Source: AWTP1-13 sp963840445
GTDB lineage: Bacteria > Pseudomonadota > Alphaproteobacteria > Rhizobiales > Hyphomicrobiaceae
Reading direction: 5' to 3'
DNA: 64,000 nucleotides
NCBI GenBank assembly: GCA_963840445.1
Contig: CAWIZC010000032.1
Span: forward strand, 1 to 64,000
The notes beneath the pieces were generated by a model. It did not search any database. It saw only the letters and a program-made list of their open reading frames with translations, and was not told where the DNA came from. This document shows, one piece after another, positions 54,470-63,587 of the stretch (position 1 is the first letter of the stretch; each line of letters opens with the position of its first letter). Both the position numbers and the translations under genes were made by a program.

Positions 54470-55336
54470 CAAGAACGGCCGCTCCCTGCTTGCCGGCCGC
54501 GCCCGAGACGATCGCGTGGTATCTTGCGGAACGCGCGCAAGCCGGCGCGGCAGCTGTCCTCTATTGCGGTAGCCCTGGCCGCAATCCAGTTTGCTCACGA
54601 CCGAGCTGGCGCCAGCCTACGGCGCGAGGATCCGCTGTTGCGCCTGGTCCTCGATGGCATTCGCCGCGAGCATGTGCGGCCGCAGCGACAGGCCGAGCCC
54701 CTGAAGCAGCAGCTGCTCGATGACATTCTCGACAGCTGCGGCGCAACTGCCGCCGAACAGCGAGGCGCCGCGCTGTTGGCCCTGCTCTTCGTGTTCGCGC
54801 TGCGAGCATCCGAGGTGGTCGCACTGGACTGGATGCGGGTCGGCGACGGGCGCGGATGGCTTCGAATAGACGATGACGTCGTGGAGATCGGCTTGTGTGG
54901 CAGCAAAGGTGCGGGCCAAGCGGTCGAACGCGTCGTGGTTCCCACTCAGAACTGCCAGCACGCCGTGCAAGCTGTCCGCAGTTGGGTCGACCTGGCGCGG
55001 GTTGCGGAAGGTCAACCGGTTTTGCGCGCGCTCGCGCGCGGTGGTGCCATACGCCGCGAGAGACTGCATGCCAACAGCGTCAGCAGCATCGTCCAGCGAA
55101 CCGTAGCAGACCATCTGCGGTCAGTGGGAGCCACCGTTGAAAGCGCACAGATCACGGCCGCCCGCTTCAGCGGTCACAGCGGGCGGGTCGGCTTGTACGT
55201 ATCAGCCACCGAAGCAGGCGTGCCGGCGCAACGCATCGCTGCTTTGGCTCGGCACAAGTCGTTGTGCATGGTGCTGCGCTATGCGCAACGCGCCAGCTTA
55301 TTGACCCTATCGCCACATCAGTGCGGAGTTCGATAA
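54470..55336 (+). pseudogene. Tyrosine recombinase (phage integrase family), N-terminus lost
   Basis: The N-terminal core-binding part is present only from about LPACRP, and the following 30 residues show a double frame change: another frame gives PETIAWYLAERAQAGAAA, the original frame resumes at LSSIAVALAAIQFAHDRAGA. The catalytic domain then reads intact: LLALLFVFALRASEVVALDW (Arg), QITAARFSGHSGRVGLYVSA (HxxR), AQRIAALARHKSLCMVLRYA (His, Tyr). Since the IS3 fragment replaces its first part, it is probably inactive. It signals the end of an integrated element. Confidence 0.75.
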
Positions 55337-55338
55337 GC

Positions 55339-55800
55339 ATGCCAACAGGAAGGAGCCGCGTTGCTGCCACCGGACGACTGCCGATCCCGGTGACCAGCAG
55401 TTGGTCCAGCCGTCTGCCCGATGGCTATGCTGCAATTGGCATCAGCCGCGGACCACCGCGTGGTCGGCGTGGCTACCGCATGTACAGAGCCCTTGCGCCT
55501 GGCGATTGGTTTCGGGCGGTAGACGAGAAGACATTCGTCGAGCGCTACATGGCGCAACTTGCGGGCCTCGATGCGGATCAGGTGTTGCATGAGCTGGCGC
55601 GGCTCGCTGATGGTAACATCCCAGCCCTGTTATGTTTCGAGAGATCACCACCGGATACCGCTTGGTGCCACCGCGGCTTGGTCGCCGGATGGCTGAAGGA
55701 CACCGCCAACCTTGACATCTTCGAGCTCGGTGCCGAGCAGGCAGGCGCTGGCTGGTCGCATCCGAAGGTGCCGCAAGGGATTCGGGTGCTGCCTCGGTAG
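55339..55800 (+). CDS. DUF488-like protein
   Basis: A 153-residue protein starting MPTGRSRVAATGRLPIPVTS. Conserved pieces: DGYAAIGISRGPPRGRRGYR, RALAPGDWFRAVDEKTFVER, LDADQVLHELARLADGNIPA, LLCFERSPPDTAWCHRGLVA and NLDIFELG. The ISR-PPR start strand, LLCFE motif and the CHR site match the DUF488 fold, in which these residues line a possible active site. It follows the integrase remnant by two bases between stop and start and was probably expressed with it; DUF488 genes often sit in accessory DNA. Activity unknown. Confidence 0.7.
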   Translation: MPTGRSRVAATGRLPIPVTSSWSSRLPDGYAAIGISRGPPRGRRGYRMYRALAPGDWFRAVDEKTFVERYMAQLAGLDADQVLHELARLADGNIPALLCFERSPPDTAWCHRGLVAGWLKDTANLDIFELGAEQAGAGWSHPKVPQGIRVLPR

Positions 55801-55855
55801 GCGCTGGATGGCCGAGATCCACGGACGCGCACAAGGGAGTGCGGGATCGCGTCAG

Positions 55856-56086
55856 CTATTTCGAGCGCCGCGATCGAACCGGGCGTTCAAGCAAAACGCT
55901 GGCTTCCACACCCAGCACGTTGGCCAGCTTCTCAACCATCGTGATGCTGGCACTATAGGAGCTGCGTTCCAGCGCGCTGATATAGGTGCGGTCCACACCT
56001 GCTTCGTCGGCCAAAGCCTCCTGCGACATCCCCCTCTCGCGACGGAGATTGCGAAGGTTGCGCGCGAATACCTCTCGTATGTCCAT
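55856..56086 (-). CDS. XRE-family HTH regulator
   Basis: A 76-residue protein that is essentially one helix-turn-helix: MDIREVFARNLRNLRRERGM, SQEALADEAGVDRTYISALE, RSSYSASITMVEKLANVLGV and EASVLLERP. Helix 2-turn-helix 3 (QEALADEAGVDRTYISALER) is textbook. It lies head to head with the membrane protein gene at 56176, leaving about 90 bases for both promoters, and is likely to regulate that gene or itself. Small XRE proteins of this length often come from phages or elements. Confidence 0.85.
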   Translation of the reverse strand: MDIREVFARNLRNLRRERGMSQEALADEAGVDRTYISALERSSYSASITMVEKLANVLGVEASVLLERPVRSRRSK

Positions 56087-56175
56087 GCACGAGAGGCGAC
56101 AATCTTGTATAGCATTTCACCACGGAGTATACTCTACAAACACACAGCATTGCGACTCAGAGATTGGCTATTGCG

Positions 56176-56865
56176 ATGGAGGTGGGTGTGACTGGTGTGC
56201 ATCGTTGGCGTGGTGCGGTGTTGCTGGCTGGGTTCGTTTGCGCAGCGGTGACGGCGGCTTATACCTGTCGGGAACGGGTGACGTTTGTGGAACGGTGCCT
56301 GCGCAACGGCAATCAGCTGACTGGCTGCTGGTGCACATTCAATGCTTTGCCGGAGCTGCCAGCAAACTATCGAACGCTGGCGACATCTTGGGCGCATGAT
56401 GGCGGGGTGTCGTACGCCAGCCAGCTCCTCACGCTGGCCGCCTGGGAAGTGCTGGCAGCCACTGCGACACGAACGCAACTCAATGTTTGGAAGACTGGCA
56501 AGGCTGAAACCGCTCGCGTTTGGCTCACCGGTGCGGCCTCAAAGATGGGCTGGAGAGCGGCCAGGACCGCGGCTCCCATCGCGGCCAGCAAGCTTGGGCC
56601 ATGGATCGTGGCTGCCCCGATCGTCTACGATGTAGGGTCCCAACTGTTGAAGGCGCGAAGCGTCATGGGCCGGCACTGCGGCGGCACGATCGATACATTT
56701 GTGGTGCGCGTCGAAGAGGCTCGGCTGGAACTCGAGCGGATCGCGCAGCAGGCCAGCACGTCCACCCTTGAGGCGATCTTGGAAGGTGCGCGTAAGATGC
56801 CAAGCGTGGTGGTTGCGGGGGGCGGGTGGACCTGGAAGCAGATCAGGTCGATGATTGGCTATTGA
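56176..56865 (+). CDS. Hypothetical membrane-anchored protein
   Basis: A 229-residue protein: MEVGVTGVHRWRGAVLLAGF, then VCAAVTAAYT gives an N-terminal transmembrane segment (about 11-30). A cysteine-rich patch (VERCLRNGNQLTGCWCTFNA) follows, then small-residue-rich helical text (AASKMGWRAARTAAPIAASK, GPWIVAAPIVYDVGSQL) and a helix (EEARLELERIAQQASTSTLE). The family is not recognised. It is divergent from a small XRE regulator and overlaps the convergent zinc-ribbon gene by 23 bases at the 3' end. Confidence 0.5.
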   Translation: MEVGVTGVHRWRGAVLLAGFVCAAVTAAYTCRERVTFVERCLRNGNQLTGCWCTFNALPELPANYRTLATSWAHDGGVSYASQLLTLAAWEVLAATATRTQLNVWKTGKAETARVWLTGAASKMGWRAARTAAPIAASKLGPWIVAAPIVYDVGSQLLKARSVMGRHCGGTIDTFVVRVEEARLELERIAQQASTSTLEAILEGARKMPSVVVAGGGWTWKQIRSMIGY

Positions 56866-57472
56866 CTGGCGTAGCTGGCGTGATCGGGCCCGAACCAAAG
56901 AACGCCTGCAAAGCCATCAAGCGGCCGCTACGCTCCAGCTCAATGATCTGCGAGCTAAGCTGAACGAACCTGCTGTGGCGCATGCGTGCCGGACGCTCCA
57001 ACGACGACGTCAATGTGGTTGCGTTCAGCCGTTGCCGAAGTTTGGCGGCGCGGTGCAACAGGCGGTCGGCCGGTGTCAACGTCTGCGAACGGTAAGGCAG
57101 AGCGCAGCAATGCCGGCATAGCCAATGATTGAACAGATAGAGCTTACCGCTCTGACCGCCGCAGCGGGGGCACGCAAACCACGGCCGGCGACCACCAAAT
57201 CGGCAATCGGTCCAGCGCACTTCAACGTCGATCCGCACGAGGTTGTCTAGCGTGGTCGTGGTATAGAGCATGCAGGCAAGGCTGTTAGATAGAATGGCCA
57301 CACGAGCGGTGCCGCACGGGCCGTCCTGGTTCCGCAATCCTTGTTCGAACATAGTGCCAGGCATCAGCACATGCGCGCGCAGCCACCGCACAACGTCGAC
57401 GCTTGGTAGGTCCTCCAACGTCCTGCGCCACCTGCTCCGTGATCGCCATCCGCCGCTACCAATACCGCCCAT
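56843..57472 (-). CDS. Conserved rhizobial zinc-ribbon protein
   Basis: A 209-residue protein of a family frequent in rhizobial accessory DNA: starts MGGIGSGGWRSRSRWRRTLE, then VDVVRWLRAHVLMPGTMFEQ, and the core GRRPWFACPRCGGQSGKLYL-FNHWLCRHCCALPYRSQ with CPRC and CRHC as zinc ligands, followed by LTPADRLLHRAAKLRQRLNA. The start at 57472 gives the conserved MGG-GSG beginning. Such proteins are thought to bind nucleic acid, but no function is known. Its 3' end overlaps the convergent gene by 23 bases. Confidence 0.75.
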   Translation of the reverse strand: MGGIGSGGWRSRSRWRRTLEDLPSVDVVRWLRAHVLMPGTMFEQGLRNQDGPCGTARVAILSNSLACMLYTTTTLDNLVRIDVEVRWTDCRFGGRRPWFACPRCGGQSGKLYLFNHWLCRHCCALPYRSQTLTPADRLLHRAAKLRQRLNATTLTSSLERPARMRHSRFVQLSSQIIELERSGRLMALQAFFGSGPITPATPVNSQSST

Positions 57473-58166
57473 AGGAGCTTCCTTTGAAATCGAGATCACT
57501 TGGATTCTGCGACGCTTCCGCAGAGTCCGCTGCCGCCAGGCTGTAGGGTGGTTGGATGGAACCACCGGGACTCTGGAGATGAGGAAGATTAGAAAGAAGA
57601 AGGTCATCATCCCTGAGTTCAGCTCGGTTGTGGGGGCATAGGACGCCCTGCCGCGCGACCGTGATCGGTCGTCTGGCAAGGGTCCTAGCCCCTGGTGATG
57701 CATCATCCCTTGAGACGAGCTTCGGAGGCGGGTCTCCCCGCGGGGCCTCCAGGTCGCGAGAGGACGCCGCTGTCGCGACTTGGGGCCAATGGTGGCCAGC
57801 GTCGCTCAGGGCTGCCTCGTCTGCACCGCGTCTGGAGTTGGCGTACTTAGGTTACGGGGGTGCCCCCGTCGGCTTAGGTCTTACGCCTTACGGACTGACC
57901 TTGTGGCTCGGGCCGATCCCCACAGTAGCCACCGTCGCTATCGATCGCGCTGCCGTCTTATCTACCGACCACGATCGTGAAGGATAGGCCACTTGAGACT
58001 GCCGGATTGGCTCAACGGTCATGTTTCAAGTAGCACTTCACCGTCGCCTGCTCGGGAACTCTGCGCAACGAGGATTCAGCAATTCACGCCACGATTACAG
58101 CGCCAGTGTTGCAAAGACGTAGACGGACGATCTATAGGCTGAAATCTGGCCCAGACGAGCTCGCAA
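57473..58166. other. No supported gene
   Basis: About 690 bases. The region contains short frames on both strands without motifs, and no visible repeat or hairpin. Confidence 0.35.
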
Positions 58167-58529
58167 TCATGTAGACGTGCCTTTCACGGTACGAAAACGG
58201 CCCGGCCCATCGATCCACTCAAGGAACGTCTTTCGCGTTTCTGCAGATGCTTGTCTCCAAGCCGACATCAGATTGCGCAGCAGCTTGTCTCCCCTTGGAC
58301 GCTCAAAGCCAGCCTCTTGGATTGCTTGGGCCCAAGTGATCTCGCGCGCCACCAGACGTTCGTAAACGCCGTGATGGCTTCGGTACAGCTTCATGATCCT
58401 GCGATCTACTCCGGTGTCTGAACTATCAGCCGGCCAGAAGCGATTGAAATCATCGCTGTCAACGAGCCTTTTGGGCCGTCCAGGTTCGCGCACAATATGC
58501 GGCAGAAGCTCGGCCCACGCACCCTGCAA
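58167..58529 (-). CDS. Hypothetical protein, possibly N-terminally truncated
   Basis: Up to 120 residues: AELLPHIVREPGRPKRLVDS, DDFNRFWPADSSDTGVDRRI, MKLYRSHHGVYERLVAREIT, FERPRGDKLLRNLMSAWRQA and FLEWIDGPGRFRTVKGTST. The composition is that of a compact helical soluble protein. The only start is TTG at 58529, directly after an in-frame TAG, so the native N-terminus may be lost. I cannot name the family. Confidence 0.4.
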   Translation of the reverse strand: MQGAWAELLPHIVREPGRPKRLVDSDDFNRFWPADSSDTGVDRRIMKLYRSHHGVYERLVAREITWAQAIQEAGFERPRGDKLLRNLMSAWRQASAETRKTFLEWIDGPGRFRTVKGTST

Positions 58530-59112
58530 GCTCTACATCCAGCAATTCTCTCCTCAGTCGTTGCGCGGTGCTGACATCCCGTCAGCTGCAGCCCGCGTGG
58601 TTGCGCTCCGAACACCCATCCGGAGAACGTAGCGAAACTGCACCCAATTCGTAGAGCGTTGTCTTCAACAACTCCGAATGAGATTCTCGCCGAGACATCT
58701 CCGATCGGGATGCTTCTCCCCTGCATCGAGGCCGCGGACGACTGAGCGGACGCAATTCGCATCAAAATCGGCGATCGTTTCTGCCAACCGGCGGTGGTGT
58801 TCCGTCATCCGATGAGAAGCGAGATGATCAGATATCGGATCGGATTGATTCATCTCTATCCCGGGCGACACCGAGGGAATTCCCAGCCGCGCACTTTCAT
58901 AACAAAGGCACCATTGAGCAACGATTGAATTGGCTACAAATACTCGCTACAAGAGATGCCGACGAGCGAGTGATTTGGCAGCGAAAGCCCGGACAATCCG
59001 ATGCCTGTCGCGGTTTCCTTTCGACCGCACCAGTCCTAGCAAAATCAATCACTTCCTGGCCTCGATTCGCAGAAGGCGGCGTTGACATCCCGGGGGATAA
59101 GGTCCGCCCCGG
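58530..59112. other. No clearly supported gene
   Basis: Two short minus-strand frames (58665-58871 and around 58406-58765) have mixed composition; the first starts MNQSDPISDHLASHRMTEHH with GGGATAGAG upstream and could be a broken small gene. Nothing else is identifiable. Confidence 0.3.
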
Positions 59113-60345
59113 TCAGCGCAACGCATCACCGACCGGCGCGCGGAAGCTTACGCTCGCGGGCAGCAACGCCAACAAGCTGACCACCACGATCAGGCCGACA
59201 ATGCTGATGACTTCCGGCAGGCCGATCGCAACGGCAAGCGCCAACCCCGTCCTCTGCTGCACAAAATGCCCGATTAGCCACGCGGCGACGCCGCCGAGGG
59301 CGAGACCGGCCACACACCCCGCCGTCAGCACCAGCGAGGCCCCGAGCCACACCGTAAGCAGGATGTAACTGCGTGAAGCCCCGAGTGCGCGGAGGATGGC
59401 ATATCGCCGCCGTCTTAGCCCAGCCAACGCGAGCAGAAGGATCGTTACCGCAGCCAGGATGAGCAGATCGTTGAGCCACGACGCAACCACCAGCACATCG
59501 CGCACATCACCGAGAGTGCGGTACAGCGAAACCAATACTTCGGCCGGAAAGAGCGCCATGGTTCCGCCCTGGCGATACTGGGCGCGCAGAGCGTATGCGC
59601 CTGCGACTGCTGCGGTCTTCACCACCACGGCCGGCACTCCCGGAACCTGCGGCGCATCGAATGGTGGACCTATCGTTGCACCCTCCCTGGCGTGCCCGTT
59701 GCCGAGCCCATGCGTTTCCCAAACACTCTCAATCGGCACGAGGATCGCGTTATCCCAAGCGCTGCCAAGGCGCGGCAGTCGGCCGACGACGGCATATCGC
59801 ACGCCCGCGTGGCGATGCATTGCCTCGTCCTTGCCCTCGACGCCGAAAGGACCGCCATGGCCCACCACGGCGTGGGATGGCACCACGGTCTCACCCATAC
59901 GCAAGCGCACGTCGGCCCCGATCACCGCCTCACCCTCGCCGGCAAAAAGCCGACCCTCGGATGGCTCGATGCGGCCCCAACGCGCGGCAAATGCGGCCGT
60001 GGTGCCCACCACAGGATAGCCGCGCACGACGTCGCCGAAGGCGATCGGCGCAGCGGCCCTTACACGTGCGTCGCTGGCCAGCGCATTGACGATGGAGCCG
60101 TCGATCAGAGGCAATGCCGCCGGCTGCAGATAGATCGCCGTCAACACCAGTTGCGTCTGGCTGCCGGGACCCCCGATCAGCAGATCGAAATCGTCAGCAG
60201 CGTGGGCCGAGGCACGACGCAGCGCCGCCTCCTGGGCGCTGACCGCAACGCCAACTGCCACGGTTATGGCCACCAGCATCGGCACAACCCACGCCACCCA
60301 TCGCAGCGCACGCAGGTCAGCGATGACGACCGGCCAGGGGTTCAT
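59113..60345 (-). CDS. FtsX/MacB-type ABC transporter permease
   Basis: A 410-residue permease: N-terminal helix (RWVAWVVPMLVAITVAVGVA), a large periplasmic domain of about 200 residues (VRGYPVVGTTAAFAARWGRI, GRLFAGEGEAVIGADVRLRM), and three C-terminal helices with the FtsX-type motif LAGLRRRRYAILRALGASRS, YILLTVWLGASLVLTAGCVA and ISIVGLIVVVSLLALLPASV. Such permeases act with LolD-like ATPases in extracellular lipid, peptide or metal-related processes. The gene starts inside the ATPase stop (ATGA, 60342-60345). It is the last gene of the four-gene operon. Confidence 0.88.
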   Translation of the reverse strand: MNPWPVVIADLRALRWVAWVVPMLVAITVAVGVAVSAQEAALRRASAHAADDFDLLIGGPGSQTQLVLTAIYLQPAALPLIDGSIVNALASDARVRAAAPIAFGDVVRGYPVVGTTAAFAARWGRIEPSEGRLFAGEGEAVIGADVRLRMGETVVPSHAVVGHGGPFGVEGKDEAMHRHAGVRYAVVGRLPRLGSAWDNAILVPIESVWETHGLGNGHAREGATIGPPFDAPQVPGVPAVVVKTAAVAGAYALRAQYRQGGTMALFPAEVLVSLYRTLGDVRDVLVVASWLNDLLILAAVTILLLALAGLRRRRYAILRALGASRSYILLTVWLGASLVLTAGCVAGLALGGVAAWLIGHFVQQRTGLALAVAIGLPEVISIVGLIVVVSLLALLPASVSFRAPVGDALR

Positions 60346-61061
60346 GCCGGTACATCTTGCACGGGCTGCAGCCTGCCGGCGTCGAGGCGATACACGCAAC
60401 CGGCGCGCTTGAGCAGGGCCGCGTCGTGCGAGACAAAGAGAACGCTCGCCGCCGCATCCTGCGCCGCCTCGATCAACAGATCGGCAACGCGCGCACCGCT
60501 CGCGGGGTCGAGACTTGCAGTGGGTTCGTCCGCCAGAATGAGCCGCGGCGCCCGCATCAGGGCGCGAGCGATGGCGACACGCTGCTGCTCCCCCCGCGAC
60601 AGCATGCTCGCGCGCAGCTTACGACCAGCCAGGCCTACTCGCGCCGCAAGGGTCCTTGCCCGTTGCGTCAACGCCGCCGGCGTCCGATTGTGATCGAAGC
60701 GGACCGGAAGCAGGATGTTGTCCAGAACGTTGAGTTCTCCAAGCAGTTGGAAATCTTGAAACACCAGCCCCACTGTATCGAGCCGCCAGCGGTCGCGGGC
60801 AGGCTCCGACAGCGCGGTGAGATCAAGACCTCCCCACGCCACGGTTCCAGCATCAGCCTTCACCAACCCGGCAATGGCGTACAGCAATGTCGTCTTGCCG
60901 GATCCCGATGGCCCGGTGATCGCCACCACGGCGCCCGGTTCGACGACGAGGCTGGCGCGATCGACAATCCGCCCGGCGTCTTCGCGCTCCACCACCAGAT
61001 CGGTGATGGTCAATCGAGGTGGGCGAGGCACCGCCGGCTCAGTCGCGCCAGAAGGTTGCAT
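60342..61061 (-). CDS. LolD-like ABC transporter ATP-binding protein
   Basis: A 239-residue ABC ATPase. Walker A GPSGSGKTTL (about residues 49-58), Q-loop VGLVFQDFQLLGELNVLDNI, signature LSRGEQQRVAIARALM (a LSxGE variant of LSGGQ) and Walker B RLILADEPTASLDPAS, then SVLFVSHDAAL (H-loop). Length and the variant signature match the LolD/FtsE group that pairs with FtsX-like permeases. The start at 61061 overlaps the DUF3299-like gene, and the stop overlaps the permease start, so all three are coupled. Confidence 0.9.
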   Translation of the reverse strand: MQPSGATEPAVPRPPRLTITDLVVEREDAGRIVDRASLVVEPGAVVAITGPSGSGKTTLLYAIAGLVKADAGTVAWGGLDLTALSEPARDRWRLDTVGLVFQDFQLLGELNVLDNILLPVRFDHNRTPAALTQRARTLAARVGLAGRKLRASMLSRGEQQRVAIARALMRAPRLILADEPTASLDPASGARVADLLIEAAQDAAASVLFVSHDAALLKRAGCVYRLDAGRLQPVQDVPA

Positions 61062-61506
61062 CGACGATCCGGATCTGGCTGACGAACTCCGTGTCAGGGT
61101 CGGTCCAGGACCCAACCTCGAGCCGGCCCGAGACCAACACCGGCTCGCCGGCACTGACCAGCGGCGTCGCACTCTTGAGGTAGATCACCACGATATCGAC
61201 AGGCCAGTCTGCATCCGACTGGCAGAAGGGGCAAAGCGCCACCGGCTGGCGCGTGAGCACAAAAAATCGGCTCTCCGGCTTCAATGGAGGCGCCATGTAG
61301 CCGCGCATGGCGACCTGCTTGCCATTGAGCGCAAGCGCGACGCCCGAGAACTCATATCCGCGCACGCCAAAGCTCTTATAGAGCTGGTCGAACAGAAGGA
61401 GCGGCGCGTCGGCAGCGTGCACGACCGGCGCCAGACAGGTGAAGGCAGCGCCGAGCAGGGCCCGGCGCCGGGTCAGCCGTTCGGGACGGAAGCCTTCGAC
61501 TGCCAT
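61039..61506 (-). CDS. Exported DUF3299-like protein of the ABC operon
   Basis: A 155-residue protein with a signal peptide (RRALLGAAFTCLAPVVHA, preceded by RRR, possibly a weak twin-arginine type). The mature part: FDQLYKSFGVRGYEFSGVAL, ALNGKQVAMRGYMAPPLKPE, SRFFVLTRQPVALCPFCQSD, VDIVVIYL, and VLVSGRLEVGSWTD. The GYMxP-L and CPFC pattern is that of DUF3299 (OB-fold-like), and CxxC could bind metal or be redox active. The gene overlaps the ATPase start by 23 bases and follows phoA after 17 bases. In some Gammaproteobacteria DUF3299 proteins accompany a zinc-regulated ABC system; I cite that from memory. Confidence 0.75.
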   Translation of the reverse strand: MAVEGFRPERLTRRRALLGAAFTCLAPVVHAADAPLLLFDQLYKSFGVRGYEFSGVALALNGKQVAMRGYMAPPLKPESRFFVLTRQPVALCPFCQSDADWPVDIVVIYLKSATPLVSAGEPVLVSGRLEVGSWTDPDTEFVSQIRIVDATFWRD

Positions 61507-61523
61507 CCCCGCGTATCTCCTCG

Positions 61524-63275
61524 TCACTGGCTGGGGGCTGTCAACCCGAGCGCCGTCGTCATGATGCGAAAGACGCGCGTGTTGTCGATGCGGCCGCGGA
61601 ACTGCTCCGCCCCCGGCCCCGTGGCCGTCAGCACCACGTCGTCGGCGGAGTGTACTCCCGAGGAAGCCTCGAGCGGAAGATTGCCGGTGCGGCGGGCAGC
61701 CCCCGGCACGCCGCAGTACTTCTCGTTGGCCACGTTCGTATCTTTGCTGGCGCCGGACGTTGCGGGCACGTTCTCGCCGTCCAGATAGGGACGCCCCAGG
61801 TCGCAATAGTCCGGGAAGGCGCCGAACACGAAAGCCAGGCGACGCGAGACATCCACCGTCTCGGGGTAGCCGGCGGCATTGGCTGCAGGGTAGTTGGGAA
61901 ACCCCGCATCCGCATAAACGCCCATTTTGTCCCTGAGTTGCTGCCCGGGCCGACTGTCGTCGTAAGTGCCAACGACCGACACCGGATGGGAGTGGTCGCC
62001 GACCACGATGATGAGTGTGTCGTTGCGCTGGGAGGCGAAGTCCTTGGCCAGCTTCACCGCGTTGTCGAGCATGATGGTGTCGTAGACGGCGCGCTCCCAG
62101 TCGATCGAATGGGAGTACTTGTCGATGCGGCCCGACTCGACCATCAACACGAAGCCTTTGTCGTTCTTGGACAGGACGTTGAGGGCGACGCGCACCTGGT
62201 CGGTCAGGTCAGGTTGATCGGGGAACTTTGCGACGCTGCCCTTCTTCAGAAAGAAGCGGTCCAGCGCGCCGTCGATGTTGCTCGTGTTGAACAGGCCGAG
62301 CACCTTGCTGGCGCCGCCGGCAGCCTCGAGCTCGGCCTTGGTTGAGACGAACTTGTAGCCTGCGCCCTCGAACTTCTTGATGTAGTCGTCCTCATCGGTC
62401 CGCTTGGAGCCGGGCGTTGACTTCGGCAGGAAGTTTGGTGAGCCGCCGCCAAGAATGACCTCGGGCTGCACAGTAAAGAACATTTTGACGATGTCGTTGT
62501 AGTCGCCGCGCCGGCGCGTGTGAGCCACCATGCCGGCCGGTGTCGCATCCTCGATTTCGGTATTGGTGACGACGCCAACCGACATGCCGCGCGCCCGCTT
62601 GGCGAACTCCGAGATTGTCTCGACTTTCGGATGCTCGAGCGAGTTCTTGTCCCGCGCGCAGTAGACCCCGAGCGCATTGACGCAGGATTTGTGGCCGGTC
62701 GTGTACGCGGACATGCTGTTGGCGCTGTCGGTGACAATCGAGTCCGTGCCCGAGGTGGAGACCAGCGCCATGTGGGGCATGTCGTCGATGGCAAGCTCGC
62801 CTCCATAGCGACCCTCGACGATGCCCTTGGACAGCATGCGCGCGGCGGTGCGATGCGCAACGGACAGCCCGTCGCCAATAAACAGGATCACGTTCTTGGC
62901 CTGCCCGCCGCCTGTGGTGTCGAAGACCTCCCACACGACACTGGCCTTCTGGTTCCCCGCTGTCGCCTCGACGGTGTACTTGCCAGGTTTGGAGATGGCG
63001 GCATCACGGATCCAATAGGCCGAGTAATCGCTCCCCTCATGGCGTTGCGAGAACGTCGAGGCCTTGCCGGTGACCGTGGCAGCGTCTTGACCATTGATGG
63101 TGACGCGGACGGCCGCCTGCTCCGGCGCCCCCGGGAACTCCACTTTCAAGTCAAATCTCGCGCCCGCGAGGAATTCGGCCCTGTTGAGGGGATAGATTGT
63201 CTGGGCGTGTGCAGGGACCGCCGCCAACGCGAGCAAGACTGCAAGATAAATCGCTTGCGGACGCTTCATAGACAT
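61524..63275 (-). CDS. phoA: Alkaline phosphatase (PhoA superfamily)
   Basis: A 583-residue periplasmic metallo-enzyme. Signal peptide MKRPQAIYLAVLLALAAVPA, then HA; an N-terminal Ig-like domain (FDLKVEFPGAPEQAAVRVTI, about 40-115) precedes the catalytic domain. Active-site residues are visible: metal Asp135 in LFIGDGLS, nucleophile Ser184 in IVTDSANSMSAYTTG, Glu in MVESGRIDKYSH, Asp/His in VVGDHSHPVS, and a final His in SSGVHSADDV. It needs two zinc and one magnesium, and releases phosphate from esters. It heads an operon with the DUF3299-like protein and an ABC transporter, 17 bases to the next gene. Start at 63275 or at MKRP two codons later. Confidence 0.92.
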   Translation of the reverse strand: MSMKRPQAIYLAVLLALAAVPAHAQTIYPLNRAEFLAGARFDLKVEFPGAPEQAAVRVTINGQDAATVTGKASTFSQRHEGSDYSAYWIRDAAISKPGKYTVEATAGNQKASVVWEVFDTTGGGQAKNVILFIGDGLSVAHRTAARMLSKGIVEGRYGGELAIDDMPHMALVSTSGTDSIVTDSANSMSAYTTGHKSCVNALGVYCARDKNSLEHPKVETISEFAKRARGMSVGVVTNTEIEDATPAGMVAHTRRRGDYNDIVKMFFTVQPEVILGGGSPNFLPKSTPGSKRTDEDDYIKKFEGAGYKFVSTKAELEAAGGASKVLGLFNTSNIDGALDRFFLKKGSVAKFPDQPDLTDQVRVALNVLSKNDKGFVLMVESGRIDKYSHSIDWERAVYDTIMLDNAVKLAKDFASQRNDTLIIVVGDHSHPVSVVGTYDDSRPGQQLRDKMGVYADAGFPNYPAANAAGYPETVDVSRRLAFVFGAFPDYCDLGRPYLDGENVPATSGASKDTNVANEKYCGVPGAARRTGNLPLEASSGVHSADDVVLTATGPGAEQFRGRIDNTRVFRIMTTALGLTAPSQ

Positions 63276-63587
63276 TGCCTTTCGAAATGTGTCTGGGACG
63301 CTCAGTGCGGTAGGGCGAGAACGCAACAGGTGTGTGACGAAGAAGGCAAAAAAAGCCGGAAGACACAAGGGGGCGAGCATTGATTCGCTGCGGCACCCTC
63401 CAAGTGCTGGTCAGCGGTTAGGGATCGGCGGTGCGTCGGGTCAGCGTTGCCCACCGCAACCCTGCGAGCGACACCAGCTCCAGGGCAGTCACCAAACACA
63501 AGTGTGAGTGGCTGCAGCAATTCATTGGAACAGCGCGCACAATGGCACGTTCAGCAGCCAACCTTCGAACGCAGAGAGGAGTGAGAC

